Positions 43,150 through 58,333 are shown, counted from the stretch's first letter. The stretch: 64,000 nucleotides of DNA from Limnoperna fortunei (GCA_944474755.1 OX104119.1:3087075-3151074), one strand, 5' to 3'. The notes: a model not told the origin generated them from the sequence alone. Program-made: numbers and translations.

Positions 43150-46100
43150 ACACAATTATCAAGTATACCGATTGAGTCAAACAACCACCTAACGCCGTCA
43201 GTACACAATTATCAAGTATACCGATTGTGTCAAACAAGCACCTAACACCGTCAGTACACACTTATCAAGTATACCGATTGTGTCAAACAACCACCTAACA
43301 CCGTCAGGACACAATTATCAAGTATACCGATTGTGTCAAACAACCACCTAACACCGTCAGTACACAATTATCAAGTATACCGATTGTGTCAAAGAACCAC
43401 CTAACACTGTCAGGACACAATTATCAAATATACCGATTGTGTCAAACAACCACCTAACACCGTCAGTACACAATTATCAAGTATACCGATTGTGTCAAAC
43501 AACCACCTATTGCCGTCAGTACACAATTATAAAGTATACCGAGTGTGTCAAACAACCAACTAACACCGTCAGTACACAATTATCAAGTATACCGAATGTG
43601 TCAAACAACCACCTAACACCGTCAGAACACAATTATCAAGTATACCGATTGTGTCAAACAACCACCTAACACCGTCAGTACACAATTATAAAGTATACCG
43701 ATTGTGTCAAACAACCCCATAACACCGTCAGTACACAATTATAAAGTATACCGATTGTGTCAAACAACCACCTAACACCGTCAGTACACGATTATCAAGT
43801 ATACCGATTGTGTCAAACAACCACCTAACACCGTCAGTACACAATTATCAAGTATACAGATTGTGTCAAACTACCACCTAACACCGTCGGTACACAATTA
43901 TAAAGTATACTGATTGTGTCAAACAACCACCTAACACCGTCAGTACACAGTCGTTAAGTATACCGATTGTGTCAAACAACCCCCTTACACCGTCAGTACA
44001 CAATTATAAAGTATACCGATTGTGTCAAACAACCACCTAACACCGTCAGTACACGATTATCAAGTATACCGATTGTGTCAAACAACCACCTAACACCGTC
44101 AGTACACAATTATCAAGTATACCGATTGTGTCAAACTACCACCTAACACAGTCAGTACACAATTATAAAGTATACTGATTGTGTCAAACAACCACCTAAC
44201 ACCGTCAGTACACAGTCGTTAAGTATACAGATTGTGTCAAACAACCAACTAACACCGTCAGTACACAATTATCAAGTATACCGAATGTGTCAAACAACCA
44301 CCTAACACCGTCAGAACACAATTATCAAATATACCGATTGTGTTAAACAACCACCTAACACCGTCAGTACACAATTGTTAAGTATACCGATTGTGTCAAA
44401 CAGCCACCTAACACCGTCAGGACATAATTGTTAAGTATGCCGAATGTGTCAAACACCACCTTACACCGTCAGGACACAATTATAAAGTATACGGATTGTG
44501 TCAAACAACCACCTAACTCCGTCAGTACACAATTATCAAGTATACCGATTGTGTCAAACAACCACCTAACACCGTCAGGACACAATTATCAAGTATAGCG
44601 ATTGTGTCAAACAACCACCTTACACCGTCAGGACACAGTTATCAAGTATACCGATTGTGTCAAACAACCACCTAACACCGTCAGTACACAATTATCAAGT
44701 ATACCGATTGTGTCAAACAACCACCTAACACCATCAGTACACAATTATCAAGTATACCGATTGTGTCAAACAACCACCTAACACCGTCAGTACTCAATTA
44801 TAAAGTATACCGATTGTGTCAAACAACCACCTAACACCGTCATTTCACAGTCGTAAAGTATACCGACTGTGTCAAACAACCACCTTACACCGTCAGTACA
44901 CAATTATCAAGTATACCGATTGTGTCAAATAACCACCTTACACCGTCAGTACACAATTATCAAGTATACCGATTGTGTCAAACAACCACCTAACGCCGTC
45001 AGAACACAATTATAAAGTATACCGATTGTGTCAAACAACCACCTAACACCGTCAGTACACAATTATAAAGTATACCGATTGTGTCAAACAACCACCTAAC
45101 GCCGTCAGTACACAATTATTAAGTATTCCGATTGTGTCAAACAACCACCTAACACCGTGAGTACACAATTATCAAGTATACCGATTGTGTCAAACAAACA
45201 CCTAACACCGTCAGTACACAGTTGTTAAGTATACCGATTGTGTCAAACAACAACCTAACACCGTCAGTACATAGTCGTTAAGTATACAGATTGTGTCAAA
45301 CAACCACCTTACTACGTCAGTACACAATTGTCAAGTATACCGATTGTGTCAAACAACCACCTAACACCGTCAGTACACAATTATAAAGTATACCGATTGT
45401 GTCAAACAACCACCTAACACCGTCAGTACACAGTCTTTAAGTATACCAATTGTGTCAAACAACCACCTTACACCGTCAGTACACGATTATCAAGTATACC
45501 GATTGTGTCAAACAAACACAAAACACCGTCAGTACACAATTATCAAGTATACCGATTGTGTCAAACAACCACCTAACACCGTCAGTACACAATTATAAAG
45601 TATACCGATTGTGTCAAACAACCACCTAACACCGTCAGTATACAGTCGTTAAGTATACCGATTGTGTCAAACAAGCACCTTACTCCCGTCAGTACACAAT
45701 TATCAAGTATACCGATTGTGTCAAACAACCACCTTACTCCGTCAGTACACAATTATCAAGTATACCGATTGTGTCAAACAACCACCTAACGCCGTCAGAA
45801 CACAATTATAAAGTATACCGATTGTGTCAAACAACCACCTAACACCGTCAGTACACAATTATAAAGTATTACGATTGTGTCAAACAACCACCTAACGCGG
45901 TCAGTACACAATTATCAAGTATACCGATTGTGTCAAACAACCACCTAACAGCGTGAGTACACAATTATCAAGTATACCGATAGTGTCAAACAACCACCTA
46001 ACACCGTCAGTACACAGTTGTTAAGTATACCGATTGTGTCAAACAACCAACTAACGCCGTCAGTACACAATTATAAAGTATACCGATTGTGTCAAACAAC

Positions 46101-46753
46101 CACCTAACACCGTGAGTACACAATTATCAAGTATACCGATTGTGTCAAACAACCAACTAACGCCGTCAGTACACAATTATCAAGTATACCGAATGTGTCA
46201 AACAACCACCTAACACCGTCAGTACACAGTTGTTAAGTATACCGATAGTGTCACACAACCAACTAACGCCGTCAGTACACAATTATCAAGTATACCGATT
46301 GTGTCAAACAACCACCTAACACCGTGAGTACACAATTATCAAGTATACCGATTGTGTCAAACAACCACTTAACACCGTCAGTACACAATTATCAAGTATA
46401 CCGATTGTGTCAAATAACCACCTTACACCGTCAGTACACAATTATCAAGTATACCGATTGTGTCAAACAACCACCTAACGCCGTCAGAACACAATTATAA
46501 AGTATACCGATTGTGTCAAACAACCACATAACGCCGTCAGTACACAATTATAAAGTATACCGATTGTGTCAAACAACCACCTTACGCCGTCAGTACACAA
46601 TTATTAAGTATACCGATTGTGTCAAACAACCACCTTACTACGTCAGTACACAATTGTCAAGTATACCGATTGTGTCAAACAACCACCAAACACTGTCAGT
46701 ACACAATTATAAAGTATATCGATTGTGTCAAACAACCACCTAACACCGTCAGT
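43150..46753 (+). repeat. HOR family 3, unit of 68 monomers (3,604 bp)
   Basis: The CGATTGAGTC monomer at 43170 recurs at 46774, and the block 43439-43669 recurs at 47043-47273. Both offsets are exactly 3,604 = 68 x 53. Contained tracers are CACGATTATC, AAACTACCACC, TACTGATTGTG, the one-base-short CAAACACCACC (about 44453), the one-base-long TTACTCCCGTC (45680) and AAGTATTACG (about 45866). Confidence 0.9.
44846..44871 (+). other. Perfect 8-bp inverted repeat, 10-nt loop
   Basis: CACAGTCG and CGACTGTG around TAAAGTATAC. The outer base of the 9-bp version is lost because the monomer reads TTCACAG. Confidence 0.83.
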
Positions 46754-49700
46754 ACACAATTATCAAGTATACCGATTGAGTCAAACAACCACCTAACGCC
46801 GTCAGTACACAATTATCAAGTATACCGATTGTGTCAAACAAGCACCTAACACCGTCAGTACACACTTATCAAGTATACCGATTGTGTCAAACAACCACCT
46901 AACACCGTCAGGACACAATTATCAAGTATACCGATTGTGTCAAACAACCACCTAACACCGTCAGTACACAATTATCAAGTATACCGATTGTGTCAAAGAA
47001 CCACCTAACACTGTCAGGACACAATTATCAAATATACCGATTGTGTCAAACAACCACCTAACACCGTCAGTACACAATTATCAAGTATACCGATTGTGTC
47101 AAACAACCACCTATTGCCGTCAGTACACAATTATAAAGTATACCGAGTGTGTCAAACAACCAACTAACACCGTCAGTACACAATTATCAAGTATACCGAA
47201 TGTGTCAAACAACCACCTAACACCGTCAGAACACAATTATCAAGTATACCGATTGTGTCAAACAACCACCTAACACCGTCAGTACACAATTATAAAGTAT
47301 ACCGATTGTGTCAAACAACCCCATAACACCGTCAGTACACAATTATAAAGTATACCGATTGTGTCAAACAACCACCTAACACCGTCAGTACACGATTATC
47401 AAGTATACCGATTGTGTCAAACAACCACCTAACACCGTCAGTACACAATTATCAAGTATACAGATTGTGTCAAACTACCACCTAACACCGTCAGTACACA
47501 ATTATAAAGTATACTGATTGTGTCAAACAACCACCTAACACCGTCAGTACACAGTCGTTAAGTATACCGATTGTGTCAAACAACCCCCTTACACCGTCAG
47601 TACACAATTATAAAGTATACCGATTGTGTCAAACAACCACCTAACACCGTCAGTACACGATTATCAAGTATACCGATTGTGTCAAACAACCACCTAACAC
47701 CGTCAGTACACAATTATCAAGTATACCGATTGTGTCAAACTACCACCTAACACCGTCAGTACACAATTATAAAGTATACTGATTGTGTCAAACAACCAAC
47801 TAACACCGTCAGTACACAATTATCAAGTATACCGAATGTGTCAAACAACCACCTAACACCGTCAGAACACAATTATCAAATATTCCGATTGTGTCAAACA
47901 ACCACCTAACACCGTCAGTACACAATTGTTAAGTATACCGATTGTGTCAAACAGCCACCTAACACCGTCAGGACATAATTGTTAAGTATGCCGAATGTGT
48001 CAAACACCACCTTACACCGTCAGGACACAATTATAAAGTATACGGATTGTGTCAAACAACCACCTAACTCCGTCAGTACACAATTATCAAGTATACCGAT
48101 TGTGTCAAACAACCACCTAACACCGTCAGGACACAATTATCAAGTATAGCGATTGTGTCAAACAACCACCTTACACCGTCAGGACACAGTTATCAAGTAT
48201 ACAGATTGTGTCAAACAACCATATAACACCGTCAGTACACAATTATCAAGTATACCGATTGTGTCAAACAACCACCTAACACCATCAGTACACAATTATC
48301 AAGTATACCGATTGTGTCAAACAACCACCTAACACCGTCAGTACTCAATTATAAAGTATACCGATTGTGTCAAACAACCACCTAACACCGTCATTTCACA
48401 GTCGTAAAGTATACCGACTGTGTCAAACAACCACCTTACACCGTCAGTACACAATTATCAAGTATACCGATTGTGTCAAATAACCACCTTACACCGTCAG
48501 TACACAATTATCAAGTATACCGATTGTGTCAAACAACCACCTAACGCCGTCAGAACACAATTATAAAGTATACCGATTGTGTCAAACAACCACCTAACAC
48601 CGTCAGTACACAATTATAAAGTATACCGATTGTGTCAAACAACCACCTAACGCCGTCAGTACACAATTATTAAGTATTCCGATTGTGTCAAACAACCACC
48701 TAACACCGTGAGTACACAATTATCAAGTATACCGATTGTGTCAAACAAACACCTAACACCGTCAGTACACAGTTGTTAAGTATACCGATTGTGTCAAACA
48801 ACAACCTAACACCGTCAGTACACAGTCGTTAAGTATACAGATTGTGTCAAACAACCACCTTACTACGTCAGTACACAATTGTCAAGTATACCGATTGTGT
48901 CAAACAACCACCTAACACCGTCAGTACACAATTATAAAGTATACCGATTGTGTCAAACAACCACCTAACACCGTCAGTACACAGTCTTTAAGTATACCAA
49001 TTGTGTCAAACAACCACCTTACACCGTCAGTACACGATTATCAAGTATACCGATTGTGTCAAACAAACACAAAACACCGTCAGTACACAATTATCAAGTA
49101 TACCGATTGTGTCAAACAACCACCTAACACCGTCAGTACACAATTATAAAGTATACCGATTGTGTCAAACAACCACCTAACACCGTCAGTATACAGTCGT
49201 TAAGTATACCGATTGTGTCAAACAAGCACCTTACTCCCGTCAGTACACAATTATCAAGTATACCGATTGTGTCAAACAACCACCTTACTCCGTCAGTACA
49301 CAATTATCAAGTATACCGATTGTGTCAAACAACCACCTAACGCCGTCAGAACACAATTATAAAGTATACCGATTGTGTCAAACAACCACCTAACACCGTC
49401 AGTACACAATTATAAAGTATTACGATTGTGTCAAACAACCACCTAACGCGGTCAGTACACAATTATCAAGTATACGGATTGTGTCAAACAACCACCTAAC
49501 AGCGTGAGTACACAATTATCAAGTATACCGATAGTGTCAAACAACCACCTAACACCGTCAGTACACAGTTGTTAAGTATACCGATTGTGTCAAACAACCA
49601 ACTAACGCCGTCAGTACACAATTATAAAGTATACCGATTGTGTCAAACAACCACCTAACACCGTGAGTACACAATTATCAAGTATACCGATTGTGTCAAA

Positions 49701-50304
49701 CAACCAACTAACGCCGTCAGTACACAATTATCAAGTATACCGAATGTGTCAAACAACCACCTAACACCGTCAGTACACAGTTGTTAAGTATACCGATAGT
49801 GTCACACAACCAACTAACGCCGTCAGTACACAATTATCAAGTATACCGATTGTGTCAAACAACCACCTAACACCGTGAGTACACAATTATCAAGTATACC
49901 GATTGTGTCAAACAACCACTTAACACCGTCAGTACACAATTATCAAGTATACCGATTGTGTCAAATAACCACCTTACACCGTCAGTACACAATTATCAAG
50001 TATACCGATTGTGTCAAACAACCACCTAACGCCGTCAGAACACAATTATCAAGTATACCGACTGTGTCAAACAACCACCTAACGCCGTCAGTACACAATT
50101 ATAAAGTATACCGATTGTGTCAAACAACCACCTAACGCCGTCAGTACACAATTATTAAGTATACCGATTGTGTCAAACAACCACCTTACTACGTCAGTAC
50201 ACAATTGTCAAGTATACCGATTGTGTCAAACAACCACCTAACACCGTCAGTACACAATTATAAAGTATATCGATTGTGTCAAACAACCACCTAACACCGT
50301 CAGT
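46754..50304 (+). repeat. HOR family 3, unit of 67 monomers (3,551 bp)
   Basis: Copy of the preceding unit with one monomer missing. After 47770 the ACAGTCGTTAAG monomer present near 44215 is absent, and from there the offset is 3,551 rather than 3,604: 44401 to 47952, 45680 to 49231, 46246 to 49797. The two units otherwise differ only by rare substitutions, which implies a young duplication. Confidence 0.9.
48397..48422 (+). other. Perfect 8-bp inverted repeat, 10-nt loop (HOR copy)
   Basis: Same arms and loop as 44846-44871, 3,551 bp downstream in the next HOR unit, so it is a copy and not an independent event. Confidence 0.83.
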
Positions 50305-51589
50305 ACACAGTCTTTAAGTATACCAATTGTGTCAAACAACCACCTTACACCATCAGTACACGATTATCATGTATACCGATTGTGTCAAACAAACACAAAA
50401 CACTGTCAGTACACAATTATCAAGTATACCGATTGTGTCAAACAACCACCTAACACCGTCAGTACACAATTATAAAGTATACCGATTGTGTCAAACAACC
50501 ACCTAACACCGTCAGTATACAGTCGTTAAGTATACCGATTGTGTCAAACAAGCACCTTACTCCCGTCAGTACACAATTATCAAGTATACCGATTGTGTCA
50601 AACAACCACCTTACTCCGTCAGTACACAATTATCAAGTATACCGATTGTGTCAAACAACCACCTAACGCCGTCAGAACACAATTATAAAGTATACCGATT
50701 GTGTCAAACAACCACCTAACACCGTCAGTACACAATTATAAAGTATTACGATTGTGTCAAACAACCACCTAACGCGGTCAGTACACAATTATCAAGTATA
50801 CCGATTGTGTCAAACAACCACCTAACACCGTGAGTACACAATTATCAAGTATACCGATAGTGTCAAACAACCACCTAACACCGTCAGTACACAGTTGTTA
50901 AGTATACCGATTGTGTCAAACAACCAACTAACGCCGTCAGTACACAATTATAAAGTATACCGATTGTGTCAAACAACCACCTAACACCGTGAGTACACAA
51001 TTATCAATTATACCGATTGTGTCAAACAACCAACTAACGCCGTCAGTACACAATTATCAAGTATACCGAATGTGTCAAACAACCACCTAACACCGTCAGT
51101 ACACAGTTGTTAAGTATACCGATAGTGTCACACAACCAACTAACGCCGTCAGTACACAATTATCAAGTATACCGATTGTGTCAAACAACCACCTAACACC
51201 GTGAGTACACAATTATCAAGTATACCGATTGTGTCAAACAACCACTTAACACCGTCAGTACACAATTATCAAGTATACCGAATGTGTCAAACAACCACCT
51301 AACACCGTCAGTACACAGTTGTTAAGTATACCGATTGTGTCAAACAACCAACTAACGCCGTCAGTACACAATTATAAAGTATACCGATTGTGTCAAACAA
51401 CTACCTAACACCATCAGTACACAATTATCAAGTATACCGATTGTGTCAAACAACCACCTAACACCGTCAGTACACAGTTGTTAAGTATACCGATTGTGTC
51501 AAACAACCACCTAACACCGTGAGTACACAATTATCAAGTATACCGATTGTGTCAAACAACCAACTAACGCCGTCAGTACACAATTATCA
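50305..51589 (+). repeat. Partial HOR family 3 unit at 1,326-bp offset
   Basis: Repeats 48979-50000 at 1,326 bp (25 x 53 plus the one-base-long TTACTCCCGTC). TTACTCCC occurs at 49231 and 50557, and GATAGTGTCACAC at 49797 and 51123. The copy fades near 51.3 kb into CAGTTGTTAAG and CCAACTAACGCC monomers leading to the next family. Confidence 0.82.
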
Positions 51590-54500
51590 AGTATACCGAT
51601 TGTGTCAAACAACCACCTTACACCGTCAGTACACAATTATAAATTATACCGATTGTGTCAAACAACCACCTAACGCCGTCAGTACACAATTATCAAGTAT
51701 ACCGATTGTGTCAAACAACCACCTAACGCCGTCAGTACACAATTATCAAGTATACCGATTGTGTCTAACAACCACCTAACGCCGTCAGTACACAATTATC
51801 AAGTATACCGATTGTGTCTAACAACCACCTAACGCCGTCAGTACACAATTATCAAGTATACCGATTGTGTCAAACAACCACCTAACGCCGTCAGTACACA
51901 ATTATCAAGTATACCGATTGTGTCTAACAACCACCTAACACCGTCAGTACACAATTATCAAGTATACCGATTGTGTCAAACAACCACCTAACACCGTCAG
52001 TACACAATTAAAAAGTATACCGATTGTGTCAAACAACCCCCTAACACCGTCAGTACACAATTATAAAGTATACCGATTGTGTCAAACAACCACCTAACAC
52101 CGTCAGTACACGATTATCAAGTATACCGATTGTGTCAAACAACCACCTAACACCGTCAGTACACAATTATCAAGTATACCGATTGTGTAAAACTACCACC
52201 TAACACCGTCAGTACACAATTATAAAGTATACTGATTGTGTCAAACAACCACCTAACACCGTTAGTACACAGTCGTTAAGTATACCGATTGTGTCAAACA
52301 ACCAACTAACACCGTCAGTACACAATTATCAAGTATACCGAATGTGTCAAACAACCACCTAACACCGTCAGAACACAATTATCAAGTATACCGATTGTGT
52401 CAAACAACCACATAACACCGTCAGGACACAATTGTTAAGTATGCCGAATGTGTCAAACACCACCTTACACTGTCAGGACACAATTATAAAGTATACGGAT
52501 TGTGTCAAACAACCACCTAACACCGTCAGTACACAATTATCAAGTATACCGATTGTGTCAAACAACCGCCTAACACCGTCAGGACACAATTATCAAGTAC
52601 AGCGATTGTGTCAAACAACCACCTTACACCGTCAGGACACAGTTATCAAGTATACCGATTGTGTCAAACAACCACCTAACACCGTCAGTACACAATTATC
52701 AAGTATACCGATTGTGTCAAACAGCCACCTAACACCGTCAGGACACAATTATCAAGTATACCGATTGTGTCAAACAACAACCTAACGACGTCAGTATACA
52801 ATTATAAAGTATACCGATTGTGTCAAACAACCACCGAACACCGTCAGGACACAATTATCAAGTATACCGATTGTGTCAAACAACCACCTAACACCGTCAG
52901 TACACAATTATCAAGTATACCGATTGTGTAAAACCTAACACCGTCTGGACACAATTATCAAGTATACCGAATGTGTCAAACAACCACCTAACACCGTCAG
53001 GACACAATTATCAAGTATACCGATTGTGTCAAACAACCACCTAACACCGTCAGTACACAATTATCAAGTATACCGAATGTGTCAAATAACCACCTAACAC
53101 TGTCAGGACACAATTATCAAGTATACCGATTGTGTCAAACAACCACCTTACACCGTCATTACACAGTCGTTAAGAATACCGACTGTGTCAAACAACCACC
53201 TTACACCGTCAGTACACAATTATCAAGTATACCGATTGTGTCAAACAACCAACTAACGCCGTCAGTACACAATTATCAAGTATACCGAATGTGTCAAACA
53301 ACCACCTAACACCGTCAGTACACAGTTGTTAAGTATACCGATAGTGTCACACAACCAACTAACGCCGTCAGTACACAATTATAAAGTATACCGATTGTGT
53401 CAAACAACCACCTAACACCGTGAGTACACAATTATCAAGTATACCGATTGTGTCAAACAACCACCTAACACCGTCAGTACACAATTATCAAGTATACCGA
53501 TTGTGTCAAACAACCACCTAACACCATCAGTACACAATTATAAAGTATACCGATTGTGTCAAACAACCACCTAACACCGTCAGTACACAGTTGTTAAGTA
53601 TACCGATTGTGTCAAACAACCACCTAACACCGTGAGTACACAATTATCAAGTATACCGATTGTGTCAAACAACCAACTAACGCCGTCAGTACACAATTAT
53701 CAAGTATACCGAATGTGTCAAACAACCACCTTACACCGTCATTACACAGTCGTTAAGAATACCGATTGTGTCAAACAACCAACTAACGCCGTCAGTACAC
53801 AATTATAAAGTATACCGATTGTGTCAAACAACCACCTAACACCGTGAGTACACAATTATCAAGTATGCCGAATGTGTCAAACAACCACCTAACACCATCA
53901 GTACACAATTATAAAGTATACCGATTGTGTCAAACAACCACCTAACACCGTCAGTACACAATTATCAAGTATACCGATTGTGTCAAACAACCACCTAACG
54001 CCGTCAGTACACAATTATCAAGTATACCGATTGTGTCTAACAACCACCTAACACCGTCAGTACACAATTATCAAGTATACCGATTGTGTCAAACAACCAC
54101 CTAACACCGTCAGTACACAATTAAAAAGTATACCGATTGTGTCAAACAACCCCCTAACACCGTCAGTACACAATTATAAAGTATACCGATTGTGTCAAAC
54201 AACCACCTAACACCGTCAGTACACGATTATCAAGTATACCGATTGTGTCAAACAACCACCTAACACCGTCAGTACACAATTATCAAGTATACCGATTGTG
54301 TAAAACTACCACCTAACACCGTCAGTGCACAATTATAAAGTATACTGATTGTGTCAAACAACCACCTAACACCGTCAGTACACAATTATCAAGTATACCG
54401 ATTGTGTCAAACAACCACCTAACACCGTCAGTACACAATTATCAAGTATACCGATTGTGTAAAACTACCACCTAACACCGTCAGTGCACAATTATAAAGT

Positions 54501-56034
54501 ATACTGATTGTGTCAAACAACCACCTAACACCGTCAGTACACAGTCGTTAAGTATACCGATTGTGTCAAACAACCAACTAACACCGTCAGTACACAATTA
54601 TCAAGTATACCGAATGTGTCAAACAACCACCTAACACCGTCAGAACACAATTATCAAGTATACCGATTGTGTCAAACAACCACCTTACACCGTCAGTACA
54701 CAGTTGTTAAGTATACCGATAGTGTCACACAACCAACTAACGCCGTCAGTACACAATTATAAAGTATACCGATTGTGTCAAACAACCACCTAACACCGTG
54801 AGTACACAATTATCAAGTATACCGATTGTGTCAAACAACCAACTAACGCCGTCAGTACACAATTATCAAGTATACCGAATGTGTCAAACAACCACCTAAC
54901 ACCGTCAGTACACAGTTGTTAAGTATACCGATAGTGTCACACAACCAACTAACGCCGTCAGTACACAATTATAAAGTATACCGATTGTGTCAAACAACCA
55001 CCTAACACCGTGAGTACACAATTATCAAGTATACCGATTGTGTCAAACAACCACCTAACACCGTCAGTACACAATTATCAAGTATACCGATTGTGTCAAA
55101 CAACCACCTAACACCATCAGTACACAATTATAAAGTATACCGATTGTGTCAAACAACCACCTAACACCGTCAGTACACAGTTGTTAAGTATACCGATTGT
55201 GTCAAACAACAACCTAACACCGTGAGTACACAATTATCAAGTATACCGATTGTGTCAAACAACCAACTAACGCCGTCAGTACACAATTATCAAGTATACC
55301 GAATGTGTCAAACAACCACCTAACACCGTCAGTACACAGTTGTTAAGTATACCGATAGTGTCAAACAACCAACTAACGCCGTCAGTACACAATTATAAAG
55401 TATACCGATTGTGTCAAACAACCACCTAACACCGTGAGTACACAATTATCAAGTATGCCGAATGTGTCAAACAACCACCTAACACCATCAGTACACAATT
55501 ATAAAGTATACCGATTGTGTCAAACAACCACCTAACGCCGTCAGTACACAATTATCAAGTATACCGATTGTGTCAAACAACCACCTAACGCCGTCAGTAC
55601 ACAATTATCAAGTATACCGATTGTGTCAAACAACCACCTAACACCGTCAGTACACAATTAAAAAGTATACCGATTGTGTCAAACAACCCCCTAACACCGT
55701 CAGTACACAATTATAAAGTATACCGATTGTGTCAAACAACCACCTAACACCGTCAGTACACGATTATCAAGTATACCGATTGTGTCAAACAACCACCTAA
55801 CACCGTCAGTACACAATTATCAAGTATACCGATTGTGTAAAACTACCACCTAACACCGTCAGTGCACAATTATAAAGTATACTGATTGTGTCAAACAACC
55901 ACCTAACACCGTCAGTACACAGTCGTTAAGTATACCGATTGTGTCAAACAACCAACTAACACCGTCAGTACACAATTATCAAGTATACCGAATGTGTCAA
56001 ACAACCACCTAACACCGTCAGAACACAATTATCA
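51590..56034 (+). repeat. HOR family 4, unit of 84 monomers (4,445 bp)
   Basis: The AATTATAAATTATACC monomer at 51641 recurs at 56086 (4,445 bp). That is 84 x 53 minus 7, accounted for by a 6-base deletion (TGTGTAAAACCTAACACC near 52928) and the one-base-short CAAACACCACC near 52456. Internally, 53.3-55.4 kb is a lower-order tandem with GATAGTGTCACAC at 53342, 54720 and 54932 (spacing 26 and 4 monomers). CTAACAACCACC (GTGTCTAAC) monomers are private to families 4 and 5. Confidence 0.88.
53161..53188 (+). other. Perfect 9-bp inverted repeat, 10-nt loop
   Basis: ACACAGTCG (53161-53169) and CGACTGTGT (53180-53188) around TTAAGAATAC. The loop differs from that at 39918, so this is a second haplotype of the paired arms. 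Confidence 0.85.
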
Positions 56035-57690
56035 AGTATACCGATTGTGTCAAACAACCACCTTACACCGTCAGTACACAATTATAAATTATACCGATTG
56101 TGTCAAACAACCACCTAACGCCGTCAGTACACAATTATCAAGTATACCGATTGTGTCAAACAACCACCTAACGCCGTCAGTACACAATTATCAAGTATAC
56201 CGATTGTGTCTAACAACCACCTAACGCCGTCAGTACACAATTATCAAGTATACCGATTGTGTCTAACAACCACCTAACGCCGTCAGTACACAATTATCAA
56301 GTATACCGATTGTGTCAAACAACCACCTAACGCCGTCAGTACACAATTATCAAGTATACCGATTGTGTCTAACAACCACCTAACACCGTCAGTACACAAT
56401 TATCAAGTATACCGATTGTGTCAAACAACCACCTAACACCGTCAGTACACAATTAAAAAGTATACCGATTGTGTCAAACAACCACCCTAACACCGTCAGT
56501 ACACAATTATAAAGTATACCGATTGTGTCAAACAACCACCTAACACCGTCAGTACACGATTATCAAGTATACCGATTGTGTCAAACAACCACCTAACACC
56601 GTCAGTACACAATTATCAAGTATACCGATTGTGTAAAACTACCACCTAACACCGTCAGTACACAATTATAAAGTATACTGATTGTGTCAAACAACCACCT
56701 AACACCGTTAGTACACAGTCGTTAAGTATACCGATTGTGTCAAACAACCAACTAACACCGTCAGTACACAATTATCAAGTATACCGAATGTGTCAAACAA
56801 CCACCTAACACCGTCAGAACACAATTATCAAGTATACCGATTGTGTCAAACAACCACCTAACACCGTCAGGACACAATTGTTAAGTATGCCGAATGTGTC
56901 AAACACCACCTTACACTGTCAGGACACAATTATAAAGTATACGGATTGTGTCTGACAACCACCTAACACCGTCAGTACACAATTATCAAGTATACCGATT
57001 GTGTCAAACAACCGCCTAACACCGTCAGGACACAATTATCAAGTACAGCGATTGTGTCAAACAACCACCTTACACCGTCAGGACACAGTTATCAAGTATA
57101 CCGATTGTGTCAAACAACCACCTAACACCGTCAGTACACAATTATCAAGTATACCGATTGTGTCAAACAACCACCTAACACCGTCAGGACACAATTATCA
57201 AGTATACCGATTGTGTCAAACAACAACCTAACGACGTCAGTATACAATTATAAAGTATACCGATTGTGTCAAACAACCACCGAACACCGTCAGGACACAA
57301 TTATCAAGTATACCGATTGTGTCAAACAACCACCTAACACCGTCAGTACACAATTATCAAGTATACCGATTGTGTAAAACCTAACACCGTCTGGACACAA
57401 TTATCAAGTATACCGAATGTGTCAAACAACCACCTAACACCGTCAGGACACAATTATCAAGTATACCGATTGTGTCAAACAACCACCTAACACCGTCAGT
57501 ACACAATTATCAAGTATACCGAATGTGTCAAATAACCACCTAACACTGTCAGGACACAATTATCAAGTATACCGATTGTGTCAAACAACCACCTTACACC
57601 GTCATTACACAATTACACAGTCGTTAAGAATACCGACTGTGTCAAACAACCACCTTACACCGTCAGTACACAATTATCAATTATACCGAT
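56035..57690 (+). repeat. HOR family 4, partial second unit
   Basis: Colinear with 51590-53190. After the one-base insertion ACCACCCTAAC near 56480 the offset changes from 4,445 to 4,446 (52435 to 56881, 52928 to 57374), as expected for a single-base insertion. A private GTGTCTGACAACC occurs near 56948. The copy ends in the 61-bp monomer near 57600. Confidence 0.87.
57615..57642 (+). other. Perfect 9-bp inverted repeat, 10-nt loop
   Basis: ACACAGTCG and CGACTGTGT around TTAAGAATAC, in the first 61-bp monomer. HOR copy of 53161-53188. Confidence 0.85.
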
Positions 57691-58270
57691 TGTGTCAAAC
57701 AACCACCTAACACCGTCAGTACACAATTATCAAGTATACCGATTGTGTCAAACAACCACCTAACACCGTCAGAACACAATTATCAAGTATACCGATTGTG
57801 TCAAACAACCACCTAACACCGTCAGTACACAGTTGTTAAGTATACCGATTGTGTCAAACAACCAACTAACGCCGTCAGTACACAATTATCAATTATACCG
57901 ATTGTGTCAAACAACCACCTAACACCGTCAGTACACAATTATCAATTATACCGATTGTGTCAAACAACCACCTAACACCGTCAGAACACAATTATCAAGT
58001 ATACCGATTGTGTCAAACAACCACCTAACACCGTCAGTACACAATTATAAAGTATACCGATTGTGTCAAACAACCACCTAACACCGTCAGAACACAATTA
58101 TCAAGTATACCGATTGTGTCAAACAACCACCTAACACCGTCAGTACACAATTATCAAGTATACCGATTGTGTCAAACAACCACCTAACACCGTCAGTACA
58201 CAATTATCAAGTATACCGATTGTGTAAAACCTAACACCGTCTGGACACAATTATCAAGTATACCGAATGT
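57691..58270 (+). repeat. Satellite linker between HOR families 4 and 5
   Basis: Ordinary 53-bp monomers, many of them AATTATCAATTATACC (near 57670, 57890, 57945) and GTCAGAACA. It holds a third copy of the 6-base-short TGTGTAAAACC monomer at 58224, 850 bp after the one at 57374 (16 x 53 plus 8 minus 6). No gene or unique sequence. Confidence 0.8.
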
Positions 58271-58305
58271 GTCAAACAGCCACCTTACACCGTCATTACA
58301 CAATT

Positions 58306-58333
58306 ACACAGTCGTTAAGAATACCGACTGTGT
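58306..58333 (+). other. Perfect 9-bp inverted repeat, 10-nt loop
   Basis: Same arms and loop as 57615, in the first 167-bp trimer. Confidence 0.85.

Noticed and set aside
56478..56490. Telomere-like CCCTAAC in ACCACCCTAACACC
   Set aside because: This is a single inserted C in the ordinary CACCTAACACC motif, with no tandem CCCTAA repeats.
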